A DNA stretch of 64,000 bases, taken from Neopestalotiopsis rosae. Taxonomy: Eukaryota; Ascomycota; Sordariomycetes; Amphisphaeriales; Sporocadaceae. The notes beneath the pieces were generated by a model. That model saw only the letters and a list, made by a program, of their open reading frames with translations, searched no databases and had not been told where the DNA came from. The position numbers and the translations under genes were made by a program. Location of the stretch: NCBI GenBank assembly GCA_023078685.1, contig JALGAS010000003.1:1922001-1986000 (forward strand). Direction: 5' to 3'. Positions 46,584 to 56,663 of this stretch are shown piece after piece (within the stretch, counting starts at the first letter, position 1; each line of letters begins with the position of its first letter).

Positions 46584-47649
46584 AGTTGCCTTGTTGCACG
46601 CCGGAATTACACGATTCACTTCCACTCATCGGGGAGTGGAAGAAGACGCATTCGCTGCGATCATCAATGACCATATCACATGGGCTGTCTCCGAATACAA
46701 GAAGAGAACATTGACAGCAATGATAAGATACTATCTTAGACACTCTATGTTCTCCATAATACCGCGAGCAGAGCATCGAAACATTTGGATTTTCATCATG
46801 GCTGTGGAGGGGCAACATCATTGGCAGTCATTTAAGCAGCATTTAATTCATACAATCCACAAAGTCCTTCTTCATTCGCAACAGTATAGTCGGTCTCACG
46901 CTTCTGATCATTGCAGCGTAGATTGTCATTGTTCGGAGATGAGCATCAAGAACCTCGCAGCTACGTTGTCGCAGCCTCATGGCAACATGCCGATGTGTAT
47001 AGGAACGCATTGGACCGCAAATATCCGTATCGAGGATTCTAAAGACTTCGCAGATGTCCAAATGCCGACATCCCACTGAATAAGCTTGCATTTGGACCCT
47101 GGCGCCTGATGCGCGGAATGATCGCCAGGACATTACTTTGTGGCACACCCGACGTTTCGGGACTCGGAATGAGCCTAAATCCACGAGACATGCATGCATG
47201 GGCTCGGGCTCACGGCCGCTCGTACATACTCCAAAGCGATACAGAATTGCTTTCACCATTTCTTGAGTGTAGAGATGAGGAAGATGATAACGATACACCA
47301 GAGGGTGTTCAGTTTTTGACTCTACTCACGATCGCTATTATGGTCACTTGTATGGTAACGCGCAATGCAGCTGGTTTGAATGTGCGGCTCTTATTTGTTT
47401 GTTTAGTTCTGTTTTATAATTTTAGAAATGAGTGTTTTGTCTCGTTGAATGAGAAGATCAAGACATCGGACAAACGCAAATTGCTGGATATGTGGTCTCG
47501 CCATCCGTCCATGCGTGCAGAAGTCCCCTTAATCCCCATATGCCTACAACTCGTTCTGATGTCGTCATCATCTGCCCTTTCATATACTCGTCCTTTCGTG
47601 ATCAATTTTGGTGTTCAAATTCCCGTGTTGAACTCATCTTCTAAGGAGA
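46584..47649. other. Convergent intergenic region
   Basis: About 1.1 kb between the stops of the PLC-like and Ser/Ala-rich genes. The open frames on both strands (151-187 codons) overlap each other and have no family. I see nothing else supportable. Confidence 0.5.
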
Positions 47650-48813
47650 TCACAACAGTAGGTAGGCCGTGAGACCAGCAAGCACCGCGGTGAACACCCC
47701 AGGGAGCATGACATTCGTCGCCGCCTTGGCCGTAACCACGGAGCTGGCCACGGCAGAGTTCAGTCCATTGGTAGCCGCCAGGGTGCCCGAGGCACCTGCT
47801 CTGCCCGACTGGAAAAAGGTAGTAGCCGCCGACTGTGCGCTTCCAGTGATGCTGCTGAGCGGCTGCAGCGATGCGGCCGTCTCCGTCCCACCGAGCGGCT
47901 TCAGCGACGTAGCGCCGGTAGAATCCGCAGCGTTGCTCAGGGGCTCGAGTCCGGCCGTGGTCGAGGCGGCGCTGCCTTCTGCTCCGTTCAACGGCTGGAG
48001 AGATCCGGTGGCCGCGACGGCGGAGCCAGGTAAAGGTTGGAGAGGACTGTTTGCGGCCGCAGCAGTGGCATTGGCCGTGGCGGTCGCAGCTCCTCCGGCA
48101 CCGCCTAGAGGGGTGAGTGCTGCGGTGGCACTGTTTGAAAGAAGCTCTGATGTTGCCAAGGCCTGGGACAAGACAGAAGTCTGTACAGATGCCAATGCAG
48201 AGGTCAAGGCAGATGATGCACTTAATTCAAGGGCGGATGCCGTAAGAGCGTCGCTGGATGATAGAACAATAGGCTGGAAACCTTGAACGGATGCTGTGGC
48301 AGTGGCTGCGGATGTGGTGAGAACAGAAGTGGCACTATTCTCGAGAGCGCTCGCCACCGACGTAGCACCGGCGGCGGCGTTTGGAATGGTGAAGAAGCCC
48401 TGGGGAGCAGCCGAAGCGACTGTACTCTAATTTGTTCTTAGCTGCTTCATTCATTCCCAAAGACAATATAGACTTACGGAAGCAGACGCCAGTACAACAG
48501 CTGATGTCAAAGTCGCAGCCGCTGCCGCAGAAGTCAAAGTTACCGACACAGACTGCCCAATCGCTCCGGCATTGGCCAGGCCGGTGCTTGATAGTGGAAG
48601 CAGTGGCTGAAGACTCTCAACTTGGACAGCACTACCGGGGATAGGCTTGAGTCCTGGACTTGCTGCTCCATTCGAGCCATCAACGGCGACGCCCTGGGCT
48701 CCTGGCAGCCTTCGGAGTCCTTCTGTGCCATTGTTCTGTCTTGGGAGGTTGCTTGCAAAAGCCGATCTTGCGCCAATGCTGGCCAATACTATTGAGAAGT
48801 AGGTTGACTTCAT
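47650..48813 (-). CDS. Secreted Ser/Ala-rich protein with LxPL repeats, probable GPI anchor
   Basis: Two exons, 48813-48478 and 48426-47650, encode 370 residues. The introduced intron is 51 nt with GTAAGT and TTAG ends. The first 20 residues (MKSTYFSIVLASIGARSAFA) are a signal peptide. The mature part is dominated by Ser, Ala, Thr and Gly and carries a recurring LxPL/I motif followed by Gly, Pro, Asn or Ser: LKPIPG, LQPLLP, LTPLGG, LQPLPG, LQPLNG, LEPLSN, LKPLGG and LQPLSS, roughly every 15-20 residues in the second half. The protein ends in a hydrophobic stretch (GVFTAVLAGLTAYLLL), as required for GPI attachment. It is probably an O-glycosylated cell-wall protein. No enzyme domain and no known family were recognised. 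Confidence 0.75.
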
Positions 48814-49918
48814 TCTGAATGTAGTCGATGACTATTGTGGAATAATATTGATGGTAGTGAAAACGTAATTACAATGCTTGATATGTTTTAATATATATGA
48901 ATGGTCCTACTTTCCAGAGTAGCTGACCAGTGAAATGAGTGAATTGAAGAAGAGATAAAATACCACAAAATTAGGAGTGCTACAACACAAAAGAGTGACT
49001 GAACGACGGAGACAAGAAGAGAGTGGCAATCGAAGTCGCTACACGTAGTGGAAATATGATCACCTATATAGCACGGCTGAGGACCATGCACCTATTTTGC
49101 CTAAGTGATCTGCGGCAAACACTGTGAGAATAAATCGTCACTTCTGATCCGGGTCCAAATGATGCCATGTGGTGACTGACAGGCCTGTCACTTGGATCAG
49201 ACGATGGTATCCTTGCACATGTTGTTATAGCTTGATGACTGAGAATTTGGAGATCTCGTTCTCGCATGGACATTGGCGGACTGTGATAAATACAAAATTT
49301 GCTATGTCATAATCTCAGTAGTCGTGAGCGTCTACCAACAATGCTTCCATAGCTTGGTTCGTTTATTATAAGACTTCAGGATGTAGCAATTGGCAACGAT
49401 TTATCGAATGGTTCTTCTCTAGTTTGGTACAGGAAACATGCCATCATCTCAATATTCTGTCATGCAAAGTTAAGCTTAATCACCAGCGTGATCCTCCGGA
49501 TGGCACAGCATACTCTGAGAGTGTTAGATCACCACGGCGGAAGTGCGGAGACTGTTGCAACCATAGCCAACTTGACTGTTCTCGGCATTAAGGAGTCGCA
49601 GCGACCAATTGACAGACAGGACCCCTGTCGGGGTTTTTACACCTGGTTGGAGAGGCTCGAGAGGATGTCACAAAGCTTGCAAGGGCATGAAACACTCGAG
49701 CGGGAGTTAGGCAGTCAGCTTTGTGTCTCTACGCCAACACCATTACTCATACTATTCGGTAAAACAATTGCTCTCGCCTACGTACTTATACTTTGTCAGT
49801 CAAGTGCAGTATGACATAATCGGTGCACGTACACTGATATGCACCTTACCTTCTTGCGACGACTATTGTAAGCCACCTACACTCAATCCCAACAAGAGCT
49901 GAACTTTGTCTCGTTCAG
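48814..49918. other. Intergenic region with possible 5' part of a broken gene
   Basis: The first few hundred bases are the promoter of the leftward Ser/Ala-rich gene. A 104-codon frame from the ATG at 49500 to 49814 (MAQHTLRVLDHHGG start) looks protein-like and ends shortly before the membrane-protein exons described next, but no splice choice I tried joins it to them in frame. Confidence 0.4.
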
Positions 49919-50753
49919 CTCAGCTACCGCTTGCGTTCAGCACTCGACGTCAGGAGTAAGTCAGGCGGCAGTGAAGGTTCCGGGGGGATAGAATTACAGA
50001 GATCATTCTGTGAAGATCTAGCTCCCAACTGTCTAGGTTAGTTCCAACGCCAGGCGAACAAAGTTAATTGGAATCTGTATTCAGAAGATGATGCCACTAC
50101 CGCATTCGATGAAAGTTTGTTAAGGCAGACTTACCCGCACAGACAGACTGGAGGCTTGCGTAACGGGAGCGCGCTTCAGTCAGGCATGGTTAGAAAATAT
50201 TTTCAGCTTGTCTGATTTTTGTATACGCAAGTGGACCGGTTTGTGAAATGGTTCGCGGGAGCCCTGGGGCTTACCATTACAGCTTCTGATCCGCAGACGG
50301 GACCTGTCAGTCTACAGATTGCCAGGATGCAGACTCAAGTTACGTCGTTGTTGAATTTGATGTATCAGTGGGTCGGCGAGACAGGACTACTTGTGTTGGT
50401 CTTTGCTATTGCACAATATCCGGTCCACGCGTATATGCTCTTCCAGCTACAACACGCAAATGAAGCATTCCTATCAGGCGATCCAGAGAGCTCATGGGGA
50501 TTTGGACAGGTGGTTGCCCTCGTTCTGGTTGCAGCCACGATGATCGATTGTATTCGCTCTCTCTCCAGTAAGTGGTTCAAATCACAATCCAGTACACTGA
50601 AACTGGTTTTGACTGACTCGTTCAGCCTTTGTCATACTGGTCATCGGTCGAAGCGACGGCTACAAGTCTGATGAATGGAATAAGAAAATGTCTTTGCTGA
50701 GGTCGTTGCTTGTTGATGAGAGCATTGAGTGGCCGACCACGACTGAACCATAG
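49919..50753 (+). pseudogene. Membrane-protein gene interrupted by an in-frame TGA
   Basis: Three exon-like blocks, 49919-50036, 50085-50567 and 50626-50753, share one frame. The introns have canonical ends (GTTAGT...TTCAG, 48 nt; GTAAGT...TTCAG, 58 nt), and an ideal upstream intron (49868-49918, GTAAGC, GCTGAAC, TTCAG) precedes the first block. The product would begin LSYRLRSALDV, contain two hydrophobic segments (WVGETGLLVLVFAIAQYPV and VVALVLVAATMI) and end SIEWPTTTEP. A TGA at 50213-50215 breaks the frame between FQLV and FLYTQ, and no alternative splice I can see removes it in frame. The upstream exon also cannot be joined openly. It resembles uncharacterised fungal membrane proteins. 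I read it as a recently disabled gene; a sequencing error is the alternative. Confidence 0.5.
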
Positions 50754-51695
50754 ATCTTTCGCCCATGCAGCGAGGCTAGCTGCCGCACCGAATGGAAGAG
50801 GCAGTGTATAAAGGGCAGAGGACGACATGCGGTAAAAAGCGAGTTATCGGAATGACTTCTTAGCAAATATGTCACATTTCAAATGCGGGCATAATTTGCA
50901 TCTCACCATCTTAGTTATATTTTGCACGATTGTAGACGGACGTCTCAGAAAATCTCATCTGTATTTAATTGGTAGAGATTGTATAAGGCAGAATCCGCAT
51001 GCCTGTGGACACAAGGATCACTTTGGAATAATTGAGAAGCTTTCATTAGTCCGAGTAACAATATTGTGAACTTTATGCCCACCGTGGGCCTGAGTATTGA
51101 GGCGGCGAAGGTGAAACATACACATTGGCATAGTGTGGTGGGCAATTAGTGGCTGAATATTCAACAAACTGAGAGATATGATTTAGTAACAAGCCTTGGC
51201 AAAATCACAAGAATGAAACTGACATCCAGTCTATGATAAAAAAACACAAAAGGTATAGAGTACATATTGATTGCTTTCTTGGTGTTGTTAATGTGTTGCT
51301 TCTTGCTAGATACATACATTTCTAAGTGCTGCACCATGTAGTATGGACTCTTACTGCAGAACCATACACGTGACCCCACTCTATGGTGGCCTAGCACTGA
51401 TCCACCAAGCCACAGCACCCCAGCCACAACAAGCTCTCGCGCGACTCTGGGGCAATTTGACGGACACTCCAAGCTTCGCGACCAACGGCGCGACTCGCAA
51501 TTGAAAGTTGGACCATCAGCCTTGTCGTCGCACCCACGCATTCCATTGCGCCAACGCAAATTGCCATTGCTGCATTGAACCGACTGGCCACTCCGTATCT
51601 CCGCGCAATCATTGTTGTGTGAACATCCTTCCATATCGAACAATCAGTCTATTCCGCTGTCGATTGCGCAAATCGACGCAGCTCAGCTCTAAGCC
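50754..51695. other. Intergenic region
   Basis: About 0.9 kb. It is AT-rich at the left and turns pyrimidine/CA-rich toward 51.6 kb, where the promoter and leader of the Ssr4 gene lie. No gene is supported. Confidence 0.55.
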
Positions 51696-53931
51696 ATGGC
51701 CACAATGAGCGATCCCAGCCATGGCATCCATCGCGACTTGGTAAGGCGAATCCCATCATTGCTACTTCTCGATCTCCATACTGACTGCAATTCTTCCAGC
51801 TGCCGCATGTGCATCTTCTCTCAACATTTCGATACACGCAAAAGCCAAGAATCGAGGTGCAAGAAGTTACCCAGATGCTGATGAACGCGCCATCGGTCGC
51901 CCGCGACAAGGCTCCCTTCTTTTGGACCTACCTTGACAAACCTGACAATGGCACCACCATGCTCACTTGGCAGCCGCTGCAGCTCATGGGCACAAACTTT
52001 GCCAGCGATGGCTACATTTGGCCTCCATCTGAGCAGTACTTTACGCAGGATATGGGAAATGGCATTGTACGCTTTTGCACTCCAATCGACTCTTCATATC
52101 AAACTAACCGTTGGAAAAGATACTCGAGATGTGGTTTCACAAGGCCGGATATGCCTATGGCGAACCCATGGCCACCCACTCCCGACGAAGATTCCGCCTC
52201 TGCCCGAGCAATGCAATGAACCCGAACGCACCGCAGATCGACCCGAGTTTGTGGATTGTACATTATGGGCCCATCGATAACAATGAGCGCATTCCAGTCA
52301 ACATGCTGCCACGCGATCCGCGCCTGCAAACCATCATGGAAGCCAGAAACTACCTACAGCGATCAGGTCAAATCCAGCGGAAAGACTTCATGCTGTCTGA
52401 CCGTGTCAACTGGCCCCAGATTACATGGCCTCGAGAGCGACAGCCCATGTACCCTGCCAACAGACCTGTACCGCAAGCTATGGCATATCCTCCCCACCCT
52501 CAGGCAGGAGCTCCGCCTTCCAAGCGCGCAAGAACCGGCCAGGCTGGCAACCAAGCTCCTGTAGGACTGACACCTGACGACGACGATGAGGACTACTCGC
52601 GCGGCGATGTGTTTGACCACCTCACCCCGCGAGAGATCAGCCTTCATCGCTACCAACAGAACCATGAATGGATGGAGGAAATTCTGTCTTCGCCATACCG
52701 CATGGGCCAAATAGGCTTTGCAAACCTAGGACTTGGACTCAAGGGAGGCCTCAGTGGTTTGACTAATGGAATCTTTGAAGCCCAAGGCATTGATGCGCTG
52801 AGCAAGCCTTCGCAGTCTGCAGAGAGTCATCTGGACAAGGACCAAGCCGCAGAATTCCGCAAGAGGGTTTCCGAACATGTCGAATCAACCAATGCTGAGA
52901 TTGCCAAGATGAAGGCAGATCACGAGAAGAGATTGGCCAAATTTAAGAAGAACTCGGTACTCACTGCCGCTGAGAAGGAGCTTCGGACTGCCGTTGATGA
53001 TGTGACCCCTGGTCCTCTGAATCTGGACCGACCCGAGGAGAATGAGGAAGACGCCCCGCGTTGGACCTCAAAGCACAGCAAAAAGGTGGAGGAGATTGTG
53101 TCGCAAGTTGAAGCTCAGTTGGGCCGCCGTGCCGAGGTCATCTATGATCTGAAGAGAATACAAGATGGCGGATACCAAGAACCTGCGCCAGAGCCAATCC
53201 CCGAACCTGTCCCTGAACCTTCGGCGGGCGGCGATTCGGAGGATGTAGACATGGGTGGTACCGCCGGAGGTCTACTCGATCAGATGCAGACCGGTGGTGC
53301 ATCTTCAACGTCAACGCCAGGCAACGGCAACAACTTCCCCACACCTCAAGGTTTCTCTGCAGCTCAATCTGGCTCTGGAACCCCTGCCAATGCGAACGTC
53401 CCAACTCCCGCTCCTGCGGCTCCTACAGCAGCTACCGAGGCACCTGAGGCCCCGAAACAGGAACAGGATGTTGACATGAGCGGCACCGACGCACCTTCCG
53501 CTGCTGCTACGGCAGCCGATCAAGGCACAGGCGCCGACGACTGGGTTGTCGTTCCTAAGGGAGGAGTTTCACCCGGTGGCACAGCACCTCCACCACCGCC
53601 GGCTGCAGCAGCAGCACCGCCATCCTCGGCAACCCCCACTGCTCCCAGCACTGATTCAGCCGCTCCAAAGCCACCGTCGCGGCCAGCTAGCAAGCAGGCC
53701 TCGGCGAGCGGCACACCTGGCGCCGGCTCCGTAGGCTACGACGCCAACGACTTTGGCTCCCTCGGCGATCTCGACAGCGCGGGCGACGCCCTAGCGAGCT
53801 TCTCCGACACGCCCGCCGACATGGGCGGCGATTTCATGGAGGACTCGGCCTTTGGCGATGCCTTCCATGGCGTCGACAACGATGGTGATGATCACGGCGG
53901 CAACACGCCAGCTGGGGACGCGAGCTTGTAG
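51696..53931 (+). CDS. SWI/SNF and RSC complex subunit Ssr4 (DUF1750)
   Basis: Three exons, 51696-51740, 51800-52066 and 52120-53931, encode 707 residues; all joins are in phase 0. The conserved N-terminal half contains LLPHVHLLSTFRYTQKPRI, LTWQPLQLMGTNFASDGYIW, YGEPMATHSRRRFRLCP and later DVFDHLTPREISLHRYQQNH with HEWMEEILSSPY. These match the fungal DUF1750/Ssr4 family, a subunit of the SWI/SNF and RSC chromatin remodellers in fission yeast. A basic SKRAR segment near residue 240 could be a nuclear signal. A coiled-coil-like region lies near residues 350-390. The C-terminal 300 residues are low-complexity, rich in Pro, Ala, Ser, Asp and Gly, with a PEP(I/V)PEP run and acidic DVDM patches. 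The neighbouring 6PGDH gene converges on it. Confidence 0.9.
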
Positions 53932-54582
53932 TTGGGGATCGCTGACAGCAGCGTTTATGATCATGGTGACAGCGACAGTGGAGACTTGTTCGAGCCTGAA
54001 AACCTGAGGGATACGATGGACGTCATCTGGTCTCGATCACGGCGCGAATGATTGTCACTGCATGGGGCATTTTCATTTTTTTGAATTGTATGAGGTTGCG
54101 TTGGCTTGGAGGCGTTTTTTTGGTGTTGGCAAAATCGCAACCACAGTATTCATGGTAAATGATCTCGTCTCGTCCATGAAAGGATGGGCGGGTAGAAAAG
54201 GTGCCGTTAATTGAGCTGTACAGTATTCAGTAGAAATATCTGGGCTTGGTTGTCGAGACTCGCGCATAGATTAGCTAGTATACTCGAGCAAGAGACATGC
54301 ACATTGCGTACTCTTTCTAGTCAAGTTTTCCGACTCCCTGCCCGACATTGTCTTATCATGAGCACGTAAACATTTTTGTAAAGGACAGTCACTTCAATCG
54401 AATTAGGAGACTTTGGGTTCATTCTCAAAAGCAATCTGCATTTTGTCCGTCTATGAGACTATGTAAAAAAACGGGGCATTACTATTTGCCCTCTGCGGAT
54501 ATCGCGCCTAGTTTCCTTGATCCTTTATTCATACGAAGTCATTATCCCCATCTCACGTCACACTCGCACCAGTCGAGAGCAC
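53932..54582. other. Convergent intergenic region
   Basis: About 650 bp between the stops of Ssr4 and 6PGDH, carrying the two 3' untranslated regions. Nothing else is seen. Confidence 0.6.
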
Positions 54583-56663
54583 TTATGCCTGGTAGGTGGA
54601 AGCAGAGACGTTTCCACCACGGCCAGTCCAGTTGACGTGAGTGTAGGCGCCGACGGGGTACTTGTCGCTGGCGAACTCGGGCTTGATCTGGAAGGTGTGG
54701 GCACCGAAGTAGTCACGCTGGGCCTGGAGCAGGTTGGCGGGCAGGTCCTTGGTGCGGTAACCGTCGAACCACGACAGGGCGGTGGAGAAGCAGGGGGTGG
54801 GGATTCCGAGAAGGGCGGCCTTGGAGATGACGTCTCTCCAACCGGGCTGAGCCTTGTGGATAGCCTTGTTGAAGAAGTCGTCGAAGAGCAGGTTCTCCAG
54901 CTCGGGGTTGTTGCGGTAAGCAGCAGTGATGTCCTTCAAGAAGACGGAGCGGATGATGCAACCACCTCTCCACATGAGAGCGATGGAAGGCTTGTTAAGC
55001 TTCCAGCCGTACTCCTTGGCGGCCTATTGTATCTCGTTAGTCATTGAACAGCAAGTAAATTTGGGTGAGCGAGCAACGTACATCCTGCATCAGCATGAAG
55101 CCCTGAGCGTAGGAGATGATCTTGGAGGCGTACAGAGCCTGCTCGAGGTCCTCAAGGAACTGCTCCTTGTCACCCTCGAACTTGCTAACGCGGCCACGGT
55201 ACTCCAGGATGCTGGAGGCCTTGGTACGCTCCTCCTTGAGGGCAGACAGGCAGCGAGCCAGGACGGACTCGGCGATCAGGGTAACGGGCTGGCCGAGGTC
55301 AAGAGCGTTGACGGCGGTCCACTTGCCGGTACCCTTCTGGCCAGCCTGGTCGAGAATCTTCTCGACGAGAGGAGTGCCATCGTCGTCGTTGAAGTACATG
55401 ATGTCACGAGTGATCTCGATCAGGAACGAGTCCAAGACACCCTTGTTCCACTTGGCGAAGATGTCACCAATCTCCTTGTTGCTCAGGCCGAGACCACGCT
55501 TCATGATGTCGTAGGCCTAAATTTCGTGATTAGTTAGTGTTCATGCTCTAGAAAGATCATGACCGTGGGAATGTCGGCTTACCTCGCAGATGAGCTGCAT
55601 GTCACCGTACTCAATACCGTTGTGGACCATCTTGACGTAGTGACCAGCACCCTCATCACCGACCCACTCGCAGCAAGCCTCGTTGTCGCTCTTGGCGGAG
55701 ATGCTCTGGAAGATCTCCTGGATGTAGGGCCAGGCAGCCTCGTCACCACCGGGCATGATGGAGGGACCGTAGCGGGCACCCTCCTCACCACCGGAGACAC
55801 CGGAGCCGACGAATCGGAGACCCTTCTCGGCCAGGTACTTGGTTCGGCGGTTGGAGTCGGGGAAGTGGGAGTTACCACCGTCGATGATGATGTCGCCCTT
55901 CTCGAGCAGGGGCAGGAGGGTCTCGATCCAGTCGTCAACAGCCTTTCCGGCCTGGACGAGCAGCATGACACGGCGGGGCTTCTTGAGCTTGGAGATGAAC
56001 TCCTCGTTGGAGTGAGCACCGACAATGGACTTGCCCTTGGCCTCGTTGTCCAAGAAGCGGTCAACCTTGGAGACGGTTCGGTTGTAGGCGCAGACGGTGA
56101 AACCGTGGTCGGCCATGTTCAGAATCAGGTTCTGGCCCCTGGATTGGGGTATTAGTATGCGAGTATTGCGAAGACATGCCGTCCGGAAAAGACGCGGCAT
56201 TCTGGAGGGGGATTTGACTTACATGACGGCCAGACCGATGAGACCGAGGTCAGCGCTTCCATGAAAGTTAGCACGATTCCGACGACTCGGAGATTGAGAT
56301 AATAGAGAAGAAGTTGGTGCTGCGAGGAGGGCATGAAATCAAAAGCAGAAAGCTCACACTCCTCCGCCATAATGCCCGGTGATGCTGGCAAGTCGAGCCC
56401 TAAGACCCGGCAAGCCGCCTTTAGTCAATGTGTTACCGGCGACAAAGGGAATTTTTTTTTATACGTGTCTTGCTCTCTTATACTCTGTCCCGTGCCAGAA
56501 CAAGCAAGCCCAGAAATACTGGTTCTAGTCTTCTTCTAGAAAGGAAAGGGAAGAGGAAACAGAGTGAGGGCATCGACGGAGGGGTGGTGGGGTAGAGAGA
56601 GCAGCGAGGAAAGTAAGCAGCGCTGAGGGGTTTAGGATGAATAACTTACACAGGTCCAGACAT
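54583..56663 (-). CDS. gnd1: 6-phosphogluconate dehydrogenase, decarboxylating
   Basis: Five exons, 56663-56650, 56255-56223, 56138-55583, 55516-55082 and 55023-54583, encode 492 residues, the usual length. The enzyme oxidises 6-phosphogluconate to ribulose 5-phosphate in the cytosolic pentose phosphate pathway and makes NADPH. Visible marks are the NADP-binding GLAVMG at residues 12-17, NRT at the end of the second strand, [29 protein letters not shown], the catalytic [17 protein letters not shown] with Lys185 and Glu192, and the family signature [13 protein letters not shown] at 255-267. The first coding exon is only 14 nt (MSGP plus two bases of Val), followed by a 394-nt intron and a 33-nt second exon. 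These joins restore the expected N-terminus [17 protein letters not shown] exactly. Codon use is strongly biased, as expected for high expression. Confidence 0.95.

Noticed and set aside
45345..46625. 426-codon open frame on the minus strand
   Set aside because: It lies exactly opposite the PI-PLC gene in its GC-rich part and is rich in Ala, Val, Arg and Leu, as expected for the antisense of biased codons; no family is seen.
46591..47672. Open frames of 151-187 codons on both strands
   Set aside because: They overlap each other in a convergent gap, and none has a recognisable motif.
47669..48286. 205-codon plus-strand frame
   Set aside because: Antisense of the Ser/Ala-rich gene, which has a signal peptide, a matching intron and a GPI-type end on the other strand.
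55559..56155. 198-codon plus-strand frame (and a similar frame at 54517-55537)
   Set aside because: Antisense of 6PGDH, explained by codon bias; the sense strand carries the complete enzyme.
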